DNA of 64,000 nt from Glandiceps talaboti (GCF_964340395.1 NC_135551.1:3333963-3397962), one strand, 5' to 3'. Shown: positions 53,501-54,782, counted from the first letter of the stretch. Notes: generated from the letters alone by a model not told the origin. Translations and numbers: made by a program.

Positions 53501-53673
53501 GGTGAATATGTCTTCATTGAAAACTTGTTTATTTAATTAGCCATTGCTTTCCTCCTTTCAGTGCTACATTGGATACAACCCAATCAGATGCAGCGATATT
53601 GACTATCAAAGATTTACGTCAGTTATTCAATCAGGAGCATCAACAAGATGACAGCAATGATAGTGTTTTGTGA
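888..53673 (+). CDS. SHPRH: E3 ubiquitin-protein ligase SHPRH orthologue (whole gene, 27 coding exons)
   Basis: Nuclear SNF2-family ATPase with PHD and RING fingers; in vertebrates it polyubiquitinates PCNA in DNA-damage tolerance, as yeast Rad5 does (family knowledge). Exons: 888-1680, 3524-3751, 6808-6892, 10099-10243, 10724-12553, 14818-14925, 15913-16039, 17730-17854, 18302-18380, 20296-20459, 21223-21330, 21520-21588, 22767-22976, 24881-25057, 25706-25813, 26865-27001, 29269-29445, 33091-33159, 33606-33825, 34610-34753, 35760-35933, 38418-38615, 39341-39433, 41850-41942, 51153-51331, 52865-52945, 53562-53673. All introns are GT..AG and the frame is unbroken over 2010 codons. Visible order: N-terminal signature (1-264), LRPYQ (about 313), Walker A GLGKT (391-395), repeat linker (418-974), PHD (975-1023), motif Ia (about 1040), DEAQ box (1136-1139), TGTP motif III (about 1164), helical insert, RING (1749-1795), helicase C with [11 protein letters not shown] (1935-1945). 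Human SHPRH is about 1683 residues; the excess lies in exon 5. No frameshift or internal stop was seen. Confidence 0.95.
1681..2270 (+). other. intron 1, 5' part, nothing recognised
   Basis: About 590 bases of AT-rich intron with no gene, array or hairpin that I can support. Confidence 0.5.
2270..3165 (+). repeat. interspersed repeat, copy A (intron 1)
   Basis: About 0.9 kb that recurs in intron 23 (40750-41560) with the same order of blocks: CAAAACTACTGAGCAGATTG, a GGGAACATTCTTAGGGGC stretch, ATAATGATCTCATCAG, then several loose repeats of about 80 bp, each with CCATAGCAACAGCCAAATGG. There is no ORF of note. It behaves as a dispersed non-coding element; its class is unknown. Confidence 0.75.
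3524..3751 (+). CDS. SHPRH: SHPRH exon 2 (residues 265-340)
   Basis: Acceptor TTTTCTCAG at 3523; donor CAAG|GTAGGA at 3752, phase 1. It codes [16 protein letters not shown], the SNF2 Q-motif region that begins the ATPase core; vertebrate SHPRH has LRPYQREAVNWML at this place. Upstream residues are acidic and weakly conserved. Confidence 0.93.
3778..4022 (+). repeat. microsatellite-headed interspersed element (151-bp family), head
   Basis: Begins at TTAGTCCCCGCGGACGAAGT, includes a short (GTCC)n tract at about 3826-3872, then CCTGGACCGATTTTTTTCAAACTTGG, leading straight into the 151-bp array. The same head, less its first part, recurs at 21768-21960 in intron 12. The microsatellite next to tandem monomers resembles Helitron-like or pearl-type elements of marine invertebrates (comparison from general knowledge, not proved). 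Confidence 0.65.
4023..5329 (+). repeat. 151-bp tandem repeat, about 8.5 copies (intron 2)
   Basis: AAGCCATAACTC recurs at 4111, 4262, 4413, 4564, 4715, 4865, 5016, 5167 and 5318, a period of 150-151 bp. Each unit carries CAGATCTCATTCAAAGTTGG and CCAATATGGCTGCC...GGCAGCCATTTT. Overlapping 105-codon ORFs here are by-products of the period. Related partial copies lie in introns 4 and 12. Confidence 0.95.
5350..6606 (+). repeat. 42-45-bp minisatellite, about 29 copies (intron 2)
   Basis: Units contain CTACATGTAGATTACTGTTG and a C-run of 5-9 bases (GTTACCCTCCCCC). Unit length varies with the C-run. It ends in a (CCCA)n tract at 6539-6580, C-rich on this strand and able to form a quadruplex on the other. 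Confidence 0.95.
6625..6765 (+). repeat. 33-bp tandem repeat, 4 copies (intron 2)
   Basis: GTTCATACCTG recurs at 6630, 6663, 6696 and 6729, a 33-bp period with AGAGTGGTAATGT in each unit. It ends about 40 bases before the exon 3 acceptor. Confidence 0.9.
6808..6892 (+). CDS. SHPRH: SHPRH exon 3 (residues 341-368)
   Basis: Acceptor TATTTTCCAG at 6807; donor GGAGA|GTAAGT at 6893, phase 2. Residues HSLWKEI and FNIYNGE match vertebrate LHFLWREI and YNPYTG. The last bases of the exon and its donor recur twice just downstream (6920, 6945). Only the first site keeps the frame, because GAG TAA follows at once if it is skipped. Confidence 0.88.
6881..6952 (+). repeat. triplicated exon 3 splice donor
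   Basis: TTTACAATGGAGAGTAAGTCA occurs three times in a row, with donor GT at 6893, 6920 and 6945 (27- and 25-bp periods). Each copy is a near-perfect GTAAGT donor. Copies two and three carry an in-frame TAA if exon 3 is extended into them. Confidence 0.93.
6978..9436 (+). repeat. 15-bp minisatellite, about 164 copies (intron 3)
   Basis: Unit AAACCTAGATACTGT with few substitutions and almost no length change over 2.45 kb. Because 15 is a multiple of 3 and the unit lacks stops in some frames, open frames of 838 and 841 codons run on the two strands, reading FTVSR-like and NLDTV-like pentapeptides. It lies wholly in the intron between two confirmed SHPRH exons and is not treated as a gene. Confidence 0.97.
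9630..9945 (+). repeat. 73-bp tandem repeat, 4 copies (intron 3)
   Basis: TGGCTAAAAGTTAC recurs at 9637, 9712, 9784, 9857 and 9930. Units also carry GTTAGAATGAAAACAT and CCACCCACCCAATGCTACAT. Confidence 0.92.
10099..10243 (+). CDS. SHPRH: SHPRH exon 4 (residues 369-417), Walker A
   Basis: Acceptor TGTCTTACAG at 10098; donor AAACAG|GTAAGA at 10244, phase 0. It codes [23 protein letters not shown]2 motif I, the ATP-binding P-loop, almost identical to vertebrate SHPRH. The lysine of GLGKT (residue 394) and the threonine after it are present, so ATP binding looks intact. Confidence 0.97.
10334..10516 (+). repeat. single partial copy of the 151-bp family (intron 4)
   Basis: Carries CCAAAGCCATAACTCAGACA, CAGATCTCATTCAAAGTTGG and CCAATATGGCTGCC as in intron 2, followed by a second CCAAAGCCATAATTC. 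A little more than one monomer is present. Confidence 0.88.
10517..10620 (+). repeat. short tandem repeat of about 32 bp (intron 4)
   Basis: About three copies of GCAGTAAGTTATTGTGTAC with ACAATATTATGA, from 10517 to just before the unique bases that lead to exon 5. Confidence 0.8.
10724..12553 (+). CDS. SHPRH: SHPRH exon 5 (residues 418-1027): repeat-rich linker and PHD finger
   Basis: Acceptor TGTTTTTACAG at 10723; donor GCTATG|GTAACT at 12554, phase 0. At 1830 nt it is by far the largest exon. Residues 418-974 are hydrophilic and look disordered, with nine 17-residue repeats (520-672) and four 15-residue repeats (857-916). A basic patch (KQTKKK, KAKKK) precedes the PHD finger at 975-1023: CIC, CSQC, WQHAEC, CPHC, a complete C4HC3 zinc-ligand set matching vertebrate SHPRH. 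I find no linker-histone H15 domain, which vertebrate SHPRH carries between Walker A and the PHD. The exon continues ordinary SHPRH frame on both sides. Confidence 0.93.
11030..11488 (+). repeat. SHPRH: coding 51-bp minisatellite, 9 copies
   Basis: Nine exact 51-bp units code [17 protein letters not shown] with only G/D, G/E and P/S changes (residues 520-672). Nucleotide identity between units is very high, so expansion looks recent. Two other frames are also open through the block. Confidence 0.95.
12041..12220 (+). repeat. SHPRH: coding 45-bp minisatellite, 4 copies
   Basis: Four 45-bp units code [15 protein letters not shown]-like repeats (residues 857-916), more diverged than the 51-bp set. 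Rich in N, Q, D and H, so probably disordered. Confidence 0.92.
12686..14463 (+). repeat. 23-bp minisatellite, about 77 copies (intron 5)
   Basis: Units read GTGACTTGTAGAGTTATGAC plus CAG, with common variants (TAGCG, TACGA, GGTAACT). Every unit junction reads CAG|GTGACT, close to a 5' splice-site consensus. The array starts about 130 bases after the real exon 5 donor. Confidence 0.96.
14464..14817 (+). other. intron 5, 3' part, nothing recognised
   Basis: About 350 bases of AT-rich intron leading to the exon 6 acceptor. I see nothing specific in it. Confidence 0.5.
14818..14925 (+). CDS. SHPRH: SHPRH exon 6 (residues 1028-1063), motif Ia
   Basis: Acceptor ATATTTTAG at 14817; donor GTTTTG|GTAAGT at 14926, phase 0 on both sides. 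It codes [13 protein letters not shown] followed by VDEINRH, the SNF2 motif Ia region, nearly identical to vertebrate SHPRH. It rejoins the ATPase core after the PHD insertion. Confidence 0.96.
14944..14990 (+). repeat. intronic copy of the exon 6 tail
   Basis: GTAGATGAAATCAACAGACATATCAAGACAGCTACCCT, the 3' part of exon 6 (from about 14878), recurs here 67 bases downstream with almost no change, then runs into the intron 6 array. A partial exon duplication placed beside the donor. Confidence 0.92.
14991..15895 (+). repeat. tandem repeat, mixed long and short units (intron 6)
   Basis: About 22 copies of a block with TTACATTGTCATATCTGATT. Two unit types alternate: longer ones with AATCAATTTGAAATGAT and shorter ones with TTTGAAATGATAAC. 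The array runs to within about 18 bases of the exon 7 acceptor. Confidence 0.93.
15913..16039 (+). CDS. SHPRH: SHPRH exon 7 (residues 1064-1105)
   Basis: Acceptor TTCTCTAAAG at 15912; donor AACA|GTAAGT at 16040, phase 1. [10 protein letters not shown] and [18 protein letters not shown] match vertebrate SHPRH (VYQGVKKDGF, DIVIITYDVLRSELNYVD). Confidence 0.96.
16060..16740 (+). other. intron 7, 5' part, nothing recognised
   Basis: About 680 bases of AT-rich single-copy-looking intron. No coding exon, hairpin or array that I can support. Confidence 0.5.
16745..17578 (+). repeat. 52-bp repeat with higher-order structure (intron 7)
   Basis: Monomers carry GTGATGTGACCTGTACAATT and ACTAAGTCTGATTTACATCA. 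Most junctions read CTATTGTAGTG; every third to fifth junction reads CTAGAAATGTATCAATGG instead. The latter fall near 16861, 17133, 17354 and 17575, giving higher-order periods of about 272, 221 and 221 bp. Confidence 0.93.
17730..17854 (+). CDS. SHPRH: SHPRH exon 8 (residues 1106-1147), DEAQ box
   Basis: Acceptor GTATCTGCAG at 17729; donor ACTAAG|GTACTC at 17855, phase 0. [13 protein letters not shown] carries SNF2 motif II as DEAQ (1136-1139), the Walker B residues for ATP hydrolysis, as in vertebrate SHPRH. Confidence 0.97.
17925..18215 (+). repeat. degenerate (TGTGTATG)n tract (intron 8)
   Basis: About 290 bases of GTATGTGTAGTATGTGTGG-like sequence, a cryptic simple repeat of 5- to 9-bp steps. 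The ORFs in it code only C/V/M-rich runs and are discarded. Confidence 0.88.
18302..18380 (+). CDS. SHPRH: SHPRH exon 9 (residues 1148-1173), motif III
   Basis: Acceptor TTGACCACAG at 18301; donor GGAAG|GTAAAA at 18381, phase 1. [15 protein letters not shown] contains SNF2 motif III (TGTP). Vertebrates have RWCISGTPVQRGLED. Confidence 0.96.
18381..20091 (+). other. intron 9, mostly single-copy-looking, with small inverted and direct repeats
   Basis: Holds an 11-bp inverted pair GACGTTTAATG / CATTAAACGTC at about 18591-18636, a third related GTTAAACG at 18647, and a 35-bp direct duplication (AACATGTGTCTTAGAGATGC and on) at 19758-19792 and 19811-19845. It has more CpG (TCGTGGGCG, GACGTTAAAG) than other introns. 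No exon recognised; a decayed DNA transposon is possible. Confidence 0.5.
20092..20196. mobile_element. 105-bp hairpin element, copy 1 (intron 9)
   Basis: Nearly the whole element is one imperfect inverted repeat: GGTATTTGTAC...GCAGTGTT...GCACTTTCAC on the left, GTGAAAGT...GAACACTGTAAGC...ACAAATACC on the right. A related copy lies at 50688-50794. Size, palindromic form and dispersal fit a MITE. No clear target duplication. Confidence 0.8.
20296..20459 (+). CDS. SHPRH: SHPRH exon 10 (residues 1174-1228)
   Basis: Acceptor TATTTTCTAG at 20295; donor GATCAG|GTAATA at 20460, phase 0. [20 protein letters not shown] and [14 protein letters not shown] match vertebrate SHPRH. The donor context is triplicated downstream. 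Confidence 0.95.
20455..20600 (+). repeat. triplicated exon 10 splice donor
   Basis: CAGGTAATRTG, with a following TTCTCTACC-CCTCTTACCACC stretch and CCCTCCCATACCCTGA, recurs in about 54-bp steps; donor GT at 20460, 20514 and 20567. Copies two and three read CCTGATTTCAG|GTAATG, so they look like acceptor and donor back to back. Extending exon 10 past the first donor meets TGA as the third codon. Confidence 0.9.
20742..21127. mobile_element. 386-bp MITE-like inverted-repeat element (intron 10)
   Basis: Outer arms read GAAACTTGACCAAGCT at 20746 and, on the other strand, GAAGTTTGACCAAGCT ending near 21127. An inner arm pair of 35 bases is a perfect inverted match (20808-20842 with 21025-21059, core AACACACAAACATCACTTAC). 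No ORF. No clear target duplication, so the exact ends are approximate. Confidence 0.85.
21223..21330 (+). CDS. SHPRH: SHPRH exon 11 (residues 1229-1264)
   Basis: Acceptor TCTTTGTAG at 21222; donor ATTAGG|GTAGGT at 21331, phase 0. [18 protein letters not shown] matches vertebrate HWLHFSPVERHFYHRQHE. Confidence 0.96.
21520..21588 (+). CDS. SHPRH: SHPRH exon 12 (residues 1265-1287)
   Basis: Acceptor TTTATCAG at 21519; donor CATGCT|GTAAGT at 21589, phase 0. Codes [20 protein letters not shown]; the SQLDRK part matches vertebrate SSLDRR. Short, but both splice sites and both phases fit. Confidence 0.9.
21768..22300 (+). repeat. 151-bp family element with GTCC head (intron 12)
   Basis: Same order as in intron 2: GGATTGGGTTCCATCTGTCC, GAGATGCCTGGACCGATTTT, then about two and a half 151-bp monomers (AAGCCATAACTC near 21957, 22109 and 22261). 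Truncated and diverged relative to intron 2. Confidence 0.92.
22412..22623. mobile_element. 212-bp MITE with about 27-bp TIRs (intron 12)
   Basis: Left TIR TAGACTCTCTCACAGTCCTC then GGAGCTT; the right end is its reverse complement with one change (AAGCTCCAAGGACTGTGAGA...GTCTA). It is flanked by TGCAACGTTG (22402-22411) and TGCAAAGTTG (22624-22633), a 10-bp near-exact duplication that fits a target site duplication of the Mutator-like size class. The 78-codon ORF inside is not recognised. Confidence 0.85.
22767..22976 (+). CDS. SHPRH: SHPRH exon 13 (residues 1288-1357)
   Basis: Acceptor GATTGTAACAG at 22766; donor GAGGAG|GTTAGT at 22977, phase 0. [18 protein letters not shown] and [13 protein letters not shown] are almost identical to vertebrate SHPRH: the end of the N-lobe and start of the family-specific insert. 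Confidence 0.97.
23155..24592 (+). repeat. 81-bp minisatellite built of CAGA steps, about 15 copies (intron 13)
   Basis: CATCTCTATAACC recurs about every 81 bases (23328, 23410, 23491, 23572 and on). Units are mainly CAGACAGACAGG, GGTTTATTACAGGCAGATAG and ACATACAGACACAGACAGAC. It ends in (CTGACATACAGG)n near 24505-24590. Confidence 0.95.
24723..24898 (+). repeat. triplicated exon 14 splice acceptor, 71-bp units
   Basis: TTTTGTTGTCTTACAG|TAT recurs with acceptors ending just before 24739, 24810 and 24881, exactly 71 bases apart. Each copy also holds the first 30 exon bases (coding [20 protein letters not shown] and [10 protein letters not shown]), followed by GAG|GTACTA, a possible weak donor. 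Only the last copy continues into exon 14. Read-through from either upstream acceptor meets TAG next to the following acceptor. Confidence 0.95.
24881..25057 (+). CDS. SHPRH: SHPRH exon 14 (residues 1358-1416)
   Basis: Acceptor at 24880, the third of three; donor GAAAAGAG|GTATTC at 25058, phase 0. [12 protein letters not shown] and [20 protein letters not shown] match the vertebrate helical insert ([31 protein letters not shown]). Confidence 0.96.
25346..25611. mobile_element. 266-bp long-hairpin element (intron 14)
   Basis: Arms of about 100 bases: AAGTAAATAAATGAATTGG ... TTTCATGGTTT ... TTTTATGGCCTCTTTA on the left, and TAAAGAGGCCATAAAA ... AAACCATGAAAT ... CCAATTAAATTATTTACTT on the right, with a loop of about 65 bases. 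Transcribed, it would fold into a long imperfect stem. MITE-like; no ORF. Confidence 0.88.
25706..25813 (+). CDS. SHPRH: SHPRH exon 15 (residues 1417-1452)
   Basis: Acceptor CTTCCACCTAG at 25705; donor AAAAAG|GTGTGC at 25814, phase 0. Residues ([20 protein letters not shown]) fit the vertebrate helical segment YMSKCNTEVAEAQQALQPVQ. Predicted helical. Confidence 0.92.
25875..26500 (+). repeat. interspersed element ending in a microsatellite (intron 15)
   Basis: Begins near CCCTAAGTGGGCACAACCTG and contains GACCCATGTCTGT, ACTTTCAACCAAACCTGGCA and, at its end, ACCAAGTTTCATTAGAATTA. The first part shares blocks with 36650-36960 and 54925-55150. No coding capacity seen. Confidence 0.6.
26500..26628 (+). 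repeat. (CAGA)n-(CA)n-(CAGA)n microsatellite (intron 15)
   Basis: CAGA steps, a CACGCGCGCGCACGCG stretch, about 25 CA steps, then CAGA again. The CG/CA alternation can form Z-DNA in principle. Confidence 0.95.
26865..27001 (+). CDS. SHPRH: SHPRH exon 16 (residues 1453-1497)
   Basis: Acceptor TTGTTCTAG at 26864; donor GCATAG|GTATGT at 27002, phase 2. [20 protein letters not shown] aligns with vertebrate SPWWLNVIHRAIEFTIDEEL. Lower conservation, but the phases join perfectly. Confidence 0.9.
27280..28668 (+). repeat. 86/94-bp minisatellite with acceptor-like units (intron 16)
   Basis: GGGGTAGGGAATTCTGGG recurs at 27284, 27371, 27457, 27543, then every 94 bases from 27637 to 28577. An 8-bp difference (AAGAGCATTAG against AAG) separates short from long units. 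Each unit ends TTGTTTCTACCTTACAG|G or TACTTTACAG|A, a good 3' splice site. The overlapping 71-codon ORFs are period artefacts. Confidence 0.96.
28670..29268 (+). other. intron 16, 3' part, nothing recognised
   Basis: About 600 bases of AT-rich intron up to the exon 17 acceptor, with no array or element that I can name. Confidence 0.5.
29269..29445 (+). CDS. SHPRH: SHPRH exon 17 (residues 1498-1556)
   Basis: Acceptor TTTTGTACAG at 29268; donor AAAGA|GTAAGT at 29446, phase 2. [20 protein letters not shown] and [10 protein letters not shown] match vertebrate FRDCRGLQFLLTTQMEELNK and VCHLRPARLPL. Confidence 0.95.
29695..32755 (+). repeat. 40-bp minisatellite, about 76 copies (intron 17)
   Basis: Units read TCTAGAGAGTATAATTGAAG then TGTTACACAACTGATGACAT. 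The variants GTATAG/GTATAA, ACAGCTG/ACAACTG and TTCCAC define sub-blocks. A unit lengthened by 4 bases (ATTGATTGAAG) occurs near 30630 and again near 31834, about 1204 bases apart (30 units plus 4), which points to an internal block duplication. Confidence 0.97.
33091..33159 (+). CDS. SHPRH: SHPRH exon 18 (residues 1557-1579)
   Basis: Acceptor TATATTTTCAG at 33090; donor AAAGAG|GTGAGT with GT at 33160, phase 2. [20 protein letters not shown] matches vertebrate CCVFCKADELFTEYESKLFS, including the CxxC pair. Confidence 0.95.
33160..33605 (+). other. intron 18, no repeat array recognised
   Basis: 446 bases of intron without an obvious tandem array or hairpin, unusual for this gene. Confidence 0.5.
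33606..33825 (+). CDS. SHPRH: SHPRH exon 19 (residues 1580-1653)
   Basis: Acceptor AATTATTCAG at 33605; donor TTTAAA|GTGAGT at 33826, phase 0. [20 protein letters not shown] and [12 protein letters not shown] match vertebrate GLWAISETERSMKAILSFAK and MDLFEAWKKEYK. Confidence 0.96.
33925..34362 (+). repeat. 29-bp minisatellite, about 15 copies (intron 19)
   Basis: Units read GTATGACTTGGCTTTCTAGA then CACAGTTTT, with GGGTTTCTAG variants and small indels. Confidence 0.93.
34610..34753 (+). CDS. SHPRH: SHPRH exon 20 (residues 1654-1701)
   Basis: Acceptor TATTTTGACAG at 34609; donor TGCAGG|GTAGGT at 34754, phase 0. [18 protein letters not shown] and YIIEPCR match vertebrate NRVSAVDELAMATERLRV and HIIEPHE. 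Confidence 0.95.
34754..35282 (+). other. intron 20, 5' part, nothing recognised
   Basis: AT-rich intron with no recognisable element before the tetranucleotide array. Confidence 0.45.
35283..35607 (+). repeat. (GTGA/GTGG/GATG)n tetranucleotide array (intron 20)
   Basis: Some 80 tetranucleotide steps mixing GTGAGTGAGT with GGGTGGGTGGGTGGG and GGATGGAT. The G-runs are spaced as in G-quadruplex formers on the transcribed-sense strand, and GGTGAGT, the donor consensus, occurs many times. Reverse-strand TH/PP-rich ORFs are artefacts. Confidence 0.96.
35760..35933 (+). CDS. SHPRH: SHPRH exon 21 (residues 1702-1759), first half of RING
   Basis: Acceptor TCTTTTTGTAG at 35759; donor TCACAG|GTCAGT at 35934, phase 0. 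[14 protein letters not shown] and [13 protein letters not shown] match vertebrate [14 protein letters not shown] and [17 protein letters not shown] (1749-1752) gives the first two zinc ligands of the RING. Confidence 0.97.
35995..36322 (+). repeat. 33-bp minisatellite, about 10 copies (intron 21)
   Basis: Units read TTGACATTGAGTACAATATT then TGGAAGTGATATT; two early units are 7-9 bases shorter. Open frames on both strands are period artefacts. Confidence 0.95.
36640..37370 (+). repeat. diverged interspersed element (intron 21)
   Basis: Shares CCAACTGATTTCAACCAAACC, GCACAAATGT, GTGACCTAATC and later GACCTTTGACC blocks with 54925-55520 and with intron 15. It holds a short duplication CAAATATGGCCGTATGGCAG (36817 and 36864), reminiscent of the CAATATGGCTGCC block in the 151-bp family. 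Confidence 0.6.
37385..37862 (+). repeat. 48-bp minisatellite, 10 copies (intron 21)
   Basis: Units read AGAGACACCATTCAAGTGTC then TACACCTATATTTGGATG and TTTTGTATCT. Being a multiple of three, the array is open for 171 codons; intronic, not counted as a gene. Confidence 0.95.
37980..38312 (+). repeat. 27-bp minisatellite, 12 copies (intron 21)
   Basis: Units of 27 bases, ATTGTTAGAGGTATGGTTAC then TATTCAC, are essentially identical. It ends about 105 bases before the exon 22 acceptor. Open in several frames because 27 is a multiple of three. Confidence 0.96.
38418..38615 (+). CDS. SHPRH: SHPRH exon 22 (residues 1760-1825), second half of RING
   Basis: Acceptor ATGATTGCAG at 38417; donor GTTAAG|GTAGGA at 38616, phase 0. 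[11 protein letters not shown] and KCAICRQ complete a C3HC4 RING (1749-1795) that binds the E2 enzyme; vertebrates have LTCGHCFCNEC and KCAICRQ. All eight zinc ligands are present across exons 21 and 22. Confidence 0.97.
38656..39027. mobile_element. about 370-bp MITE-like inverted-repeat element (intron 22)
   Basis: Left arm AGTCTCAATTACCCA ... CTACCATAAGGCCACCA ... CTGGGGAAACGTA is mirrored by TACGTTTCCCCAG ... TGGTGGTCTTATAGTAGAG ... TGGGTAACCGAGACT. Arms are about 85 bases with indels. TTTGAAA lies just outside both ends (38649-38655 and 39033-39039), a possible target duplication with a small gap on the right. No transposase. Confidence 0.85.
39341..39433 (+). CDS. SHPRH: SHPRH exon 23 (residues 1826-1856)
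   Basis: Acceptor TTTGTTTGTTGCAG at 39340, its pyrimidine tract made of (GTTT)n; donor TCAACT|GTAAGT at 39434, phase 0. [18 protein letters not shown] and ALVFST begin the C-terminal helicase lobe (motif IV region), as in vertebrates. Confidence 0.97.
39434..39955 (+). other. intron 23, 5' part, nothing recognised
   Basis: About 520 bases with no exon, array or named element. ACATAGTATATAG-like stretches recur twice (near 39573 and 39644) in loosely similar context. Confidence 0.45.
39956..40370 (+). mobile_element. decayed LINE reverse-transcriptase fragment (intron 23)
   Basis: In broken frames it reads [25 protein letters not shown] and [17 protein letters not shown]. These match the order of blocks in Jockey/CR1-type non-LTR retrotransposon reverse transcriptases: the segment before motif B, motif B itself (GVPQGS), and the region after the catalytic motif. 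The catalytic segment between them looks deleted. Stops and shifts show it is dead. Confidence 0.8.
40735..41560 (+). repeat. interspersed repeat, copy B (intron 23)
   Basis: Same family and orientation as copy A in intron 1: GGTGGGAACATTCTTAGGGGC, AAAACTACTCAGCAGATTGG, ATAATGATCTCATCAGGAAT, then about 80-bp subrepeats with CCATAGCAACAGCCAAATGG. Confidence 0.78.
41850..41942 (+). CDS. SHPRH: SHPRH exon 24 (residues 1857-1887)
   Basis: Acceptor TTCATTTCAG at 41849; donor TTCCAG|GTAAGT at 41943, phase 0. [19 protein letters not shown] matches vertebrate WQDVLDIISKALTDNNMEF. Confidence 0.97.
42065..50551 (+). repeat. 52-bp satellite-like array, about 163 copies, 8.5 kb (intron 24)
   Basis: Units read CACTAACTTAGTTTATACAG then TGCAGTAGTCTACCCTAACT and CTACAAATATAG. 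The main variants are GCAGTAG/GCAGCAG, CTAGCTC/CTAACTC/CTAACTTT, rare GTTTACC, AATCTACC and CATATTAG. Rare variants recur at matching offsets: AGGCTACCCAAG at 44283 and 46831 (2548 bases, 49 units), GTTTACC at 45581 and 48181 (2600), so blocks of about 2.5 kb were duplicated inside the array. Each unit offers a branch-point-like CACTAAC followed by TATACAG. Confidence 0.98.
50688..50794. mobile_element. 107-bp hairpin element, copy 2 (intron 24)
   Basis: Palindromic like copy 1 (20092-20196): GGTATTTTCAT...GCTTGCAGTGTT...GCACTTTCAC opposed to GTGAAAGT...GAGAACACTGCAAGC...TAAATACCC. Two members of one MITE-like family within the same gene. Confidence 0.82.
51043..51146 (+). repeat. 53-bp duplication just upstream of the exon 25 acceptor
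   Basis: CATGTAACTTACCAGTACTAAATAG...TTCACCCATTTGTC is followed at once by a second copy (CATGTAACTTGCCTGTACTA...). The second copy leads straight into CCTGCTGACAG, the exon 25 acceptor. Confidence 0.88.
51153..51331 (+). CDS. SHPRH: SHPRH exon 25 (residues 1888-1946), motifs V and VI
   Basis: Acceptor GTCCTGCTGACAG at 51152; donor ACTAA|GTAAGT at 51332, phase 2. [20 protein letters not shown] and [12 protein letters not shown] are motifs V and VI of the SNF2 C-lobe, with the arginine finger pattern GRVHRIGQ intact. It follows the 9.2-kb intron 24. Confidence 0.97.
51478..51832 (+). repeat. 25-bp minisatellite, about 14 copies (intron 25)
   Basis: Units read GTATGGCCACAGAGAACACA then TGAAA; a few are 4-5 bases shorter. 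Reverse-strand ORFs here ([14 protein letters not shown] type) are artefacts. Confidence 0.95.
51835..52732 (+). repeat. 34-bp minisatellite, about 26 copies (intron 25)
   Basis: Units read CAGTGTATACCATATACTAT then TGTCTACCATACTA, directly after the 25-bp array. They carry TATACCATATAC, a partial palindrome. Three frames stay open, giving tyrosine-rich ORFs of up to 251 codons; intronic. Confidence 0.96.
52865..52945 (+). CDS. SHPRH: SHPRH exon 26 (residues 1947-1973)
   Basis: Acceptor GCTTCTGTTACAG at 52864; donor TTCCAG|GTAAGT at 52946, phase 2. [20 protein letters not shown] matches vertebrate [20 protein letters not shown]. Confidence 0.97.
53003..53160 (+). repeat. C/CA tract and 30-bp repeat, about 4 copies (intron 26)
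   Basis: C-run and (CA)n at 53003-53032, then units of 30 bases, ACACTGTGTCTCCTTAGTGA then CTGAATAACA. Confidence 0.9.
53562..53673 (+). CDS. SHPRH: SHPRH exon 27 (residues 1974-2010 and stop)
   Basis: Acceptor TCCTCCTTTCAG at 53561; TGA at 53671-53673. [16 protein letters not shown] matches vertebrate ASVLTVADLADLFTKE near the C-terminus. It ends ...DDSNDSVL. Confidence 0.94.
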
Positions 53674-53680
53674 TCAGCAC

Positions 53681-54585
53681 TGTTACAAGATTGCTATACC
53701 ATTAGAGGATGGGTTGGCACTTACCCTGACATGGACTATACCATTACAGGATGGGTTGGCACTTACCCTGACATGGACTACCATAAGAGGATGAGTTGGC
53801 ACTGTTACAAGATTCCTATACCATTACAGGATGGGTTGGCACTTACCCTGACATGGACTATACCATTACAGGATGGGTTGGCACTTACCCTGACATGGAC
53901 TACCATTAGAGGATGGGTTGGCACTGTTACAAGATTCCTATACCATTACAGGATGGGTTGGCACTTACCCTGACATGGACTATACCATTACAGGATGGGT
54001 TGGCACTTACCCTGACATGGACTACCATAAGAGGATGAGTTGGCACTGTTACAAGATTCCTATACCATTACAGGATGGGTTGGCACTTACCCTGACATGG
54101 ACTATACCATTACAGGATGGGTTGGCACTTACCCTGACATGGACTACCATTAGAGGATGGGTTGGCACTGTTACAAGATTCCTATACCATTACAGGATGG
54201 GTTGGCACTTACCCTGACATGGACTATACCATTACAGGATGGGTTGGCACTTACCCTGACATGGACTACCATTAGAGGATGGGTTGGCACTGTTACAAGA
54301 TTCCTATACCATTACAGGATGGGTTGGCACTGTTACAAGATTCCTATGCCATTACAGGATGGGTTGGCACTTACCCTGACATGGACTATACCATTACAGG
54401 ATGGGTTGGCACTGTTACAAGATTCCTATGCCATTACAGGATGGGTTGGCACTTACCCTGACATAGACTATACCATTAGAGGATGGGTTTGCACTTACCA
54501 TGACATGGACTATACCATTAGAGAATTGGTTGACACTTACCCTGACATGGACTATACCATTAAAGGATGGGTTGGCACTTATTGA
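53681..54585 (+). repeat. compound 42-bp / 122-bp repeat in the SHPRH 3' UTR
   Basis: Starts 7 bases after the stop codon. Basic blocks are ACCATTACAGGATGGGTTGG and CACTTACCCTGACATGGACT, with inserted CACTGTTACAAGATTCCTAT blocks that recur about every 122 bases (near 53811, 53933, 54053, 54177 and 54299), a higher-order repeat. It lies upstream of the poly(A) signal, so it is probably in the mature mRNA. Confidence 0.93.
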
Positions 54586-54776
54586 ATTTCACATTTCTCT
54601 TAGCAAATATTGATCAAGTCTGACTAATTCATAGATGATAAAAATTGTGTTGTTTTAAGCAGTTTTAATTACCTGCACTATGTGTTCTTTAATTAATTAT
54701 GTCATATGAAAAGAGAAAAATGTTATGTAAAAATTAGCATACATGTAGATTGCTTTGAATGTACAACTGTGTGGCA

Positions 54777-54782
54777 AATAAA
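54777..54782 (+). terminator. AATAAA polyadenylation signal of SHPRH
   Basis: AATAAA in GTGGCAAATAAAGTTGAATG, 1.1 kb after the stop codon. It is the first good signal after the 3' UTR repeat; cleavage would fall near 54800. Usage is inferred. Confidence 0.65.
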
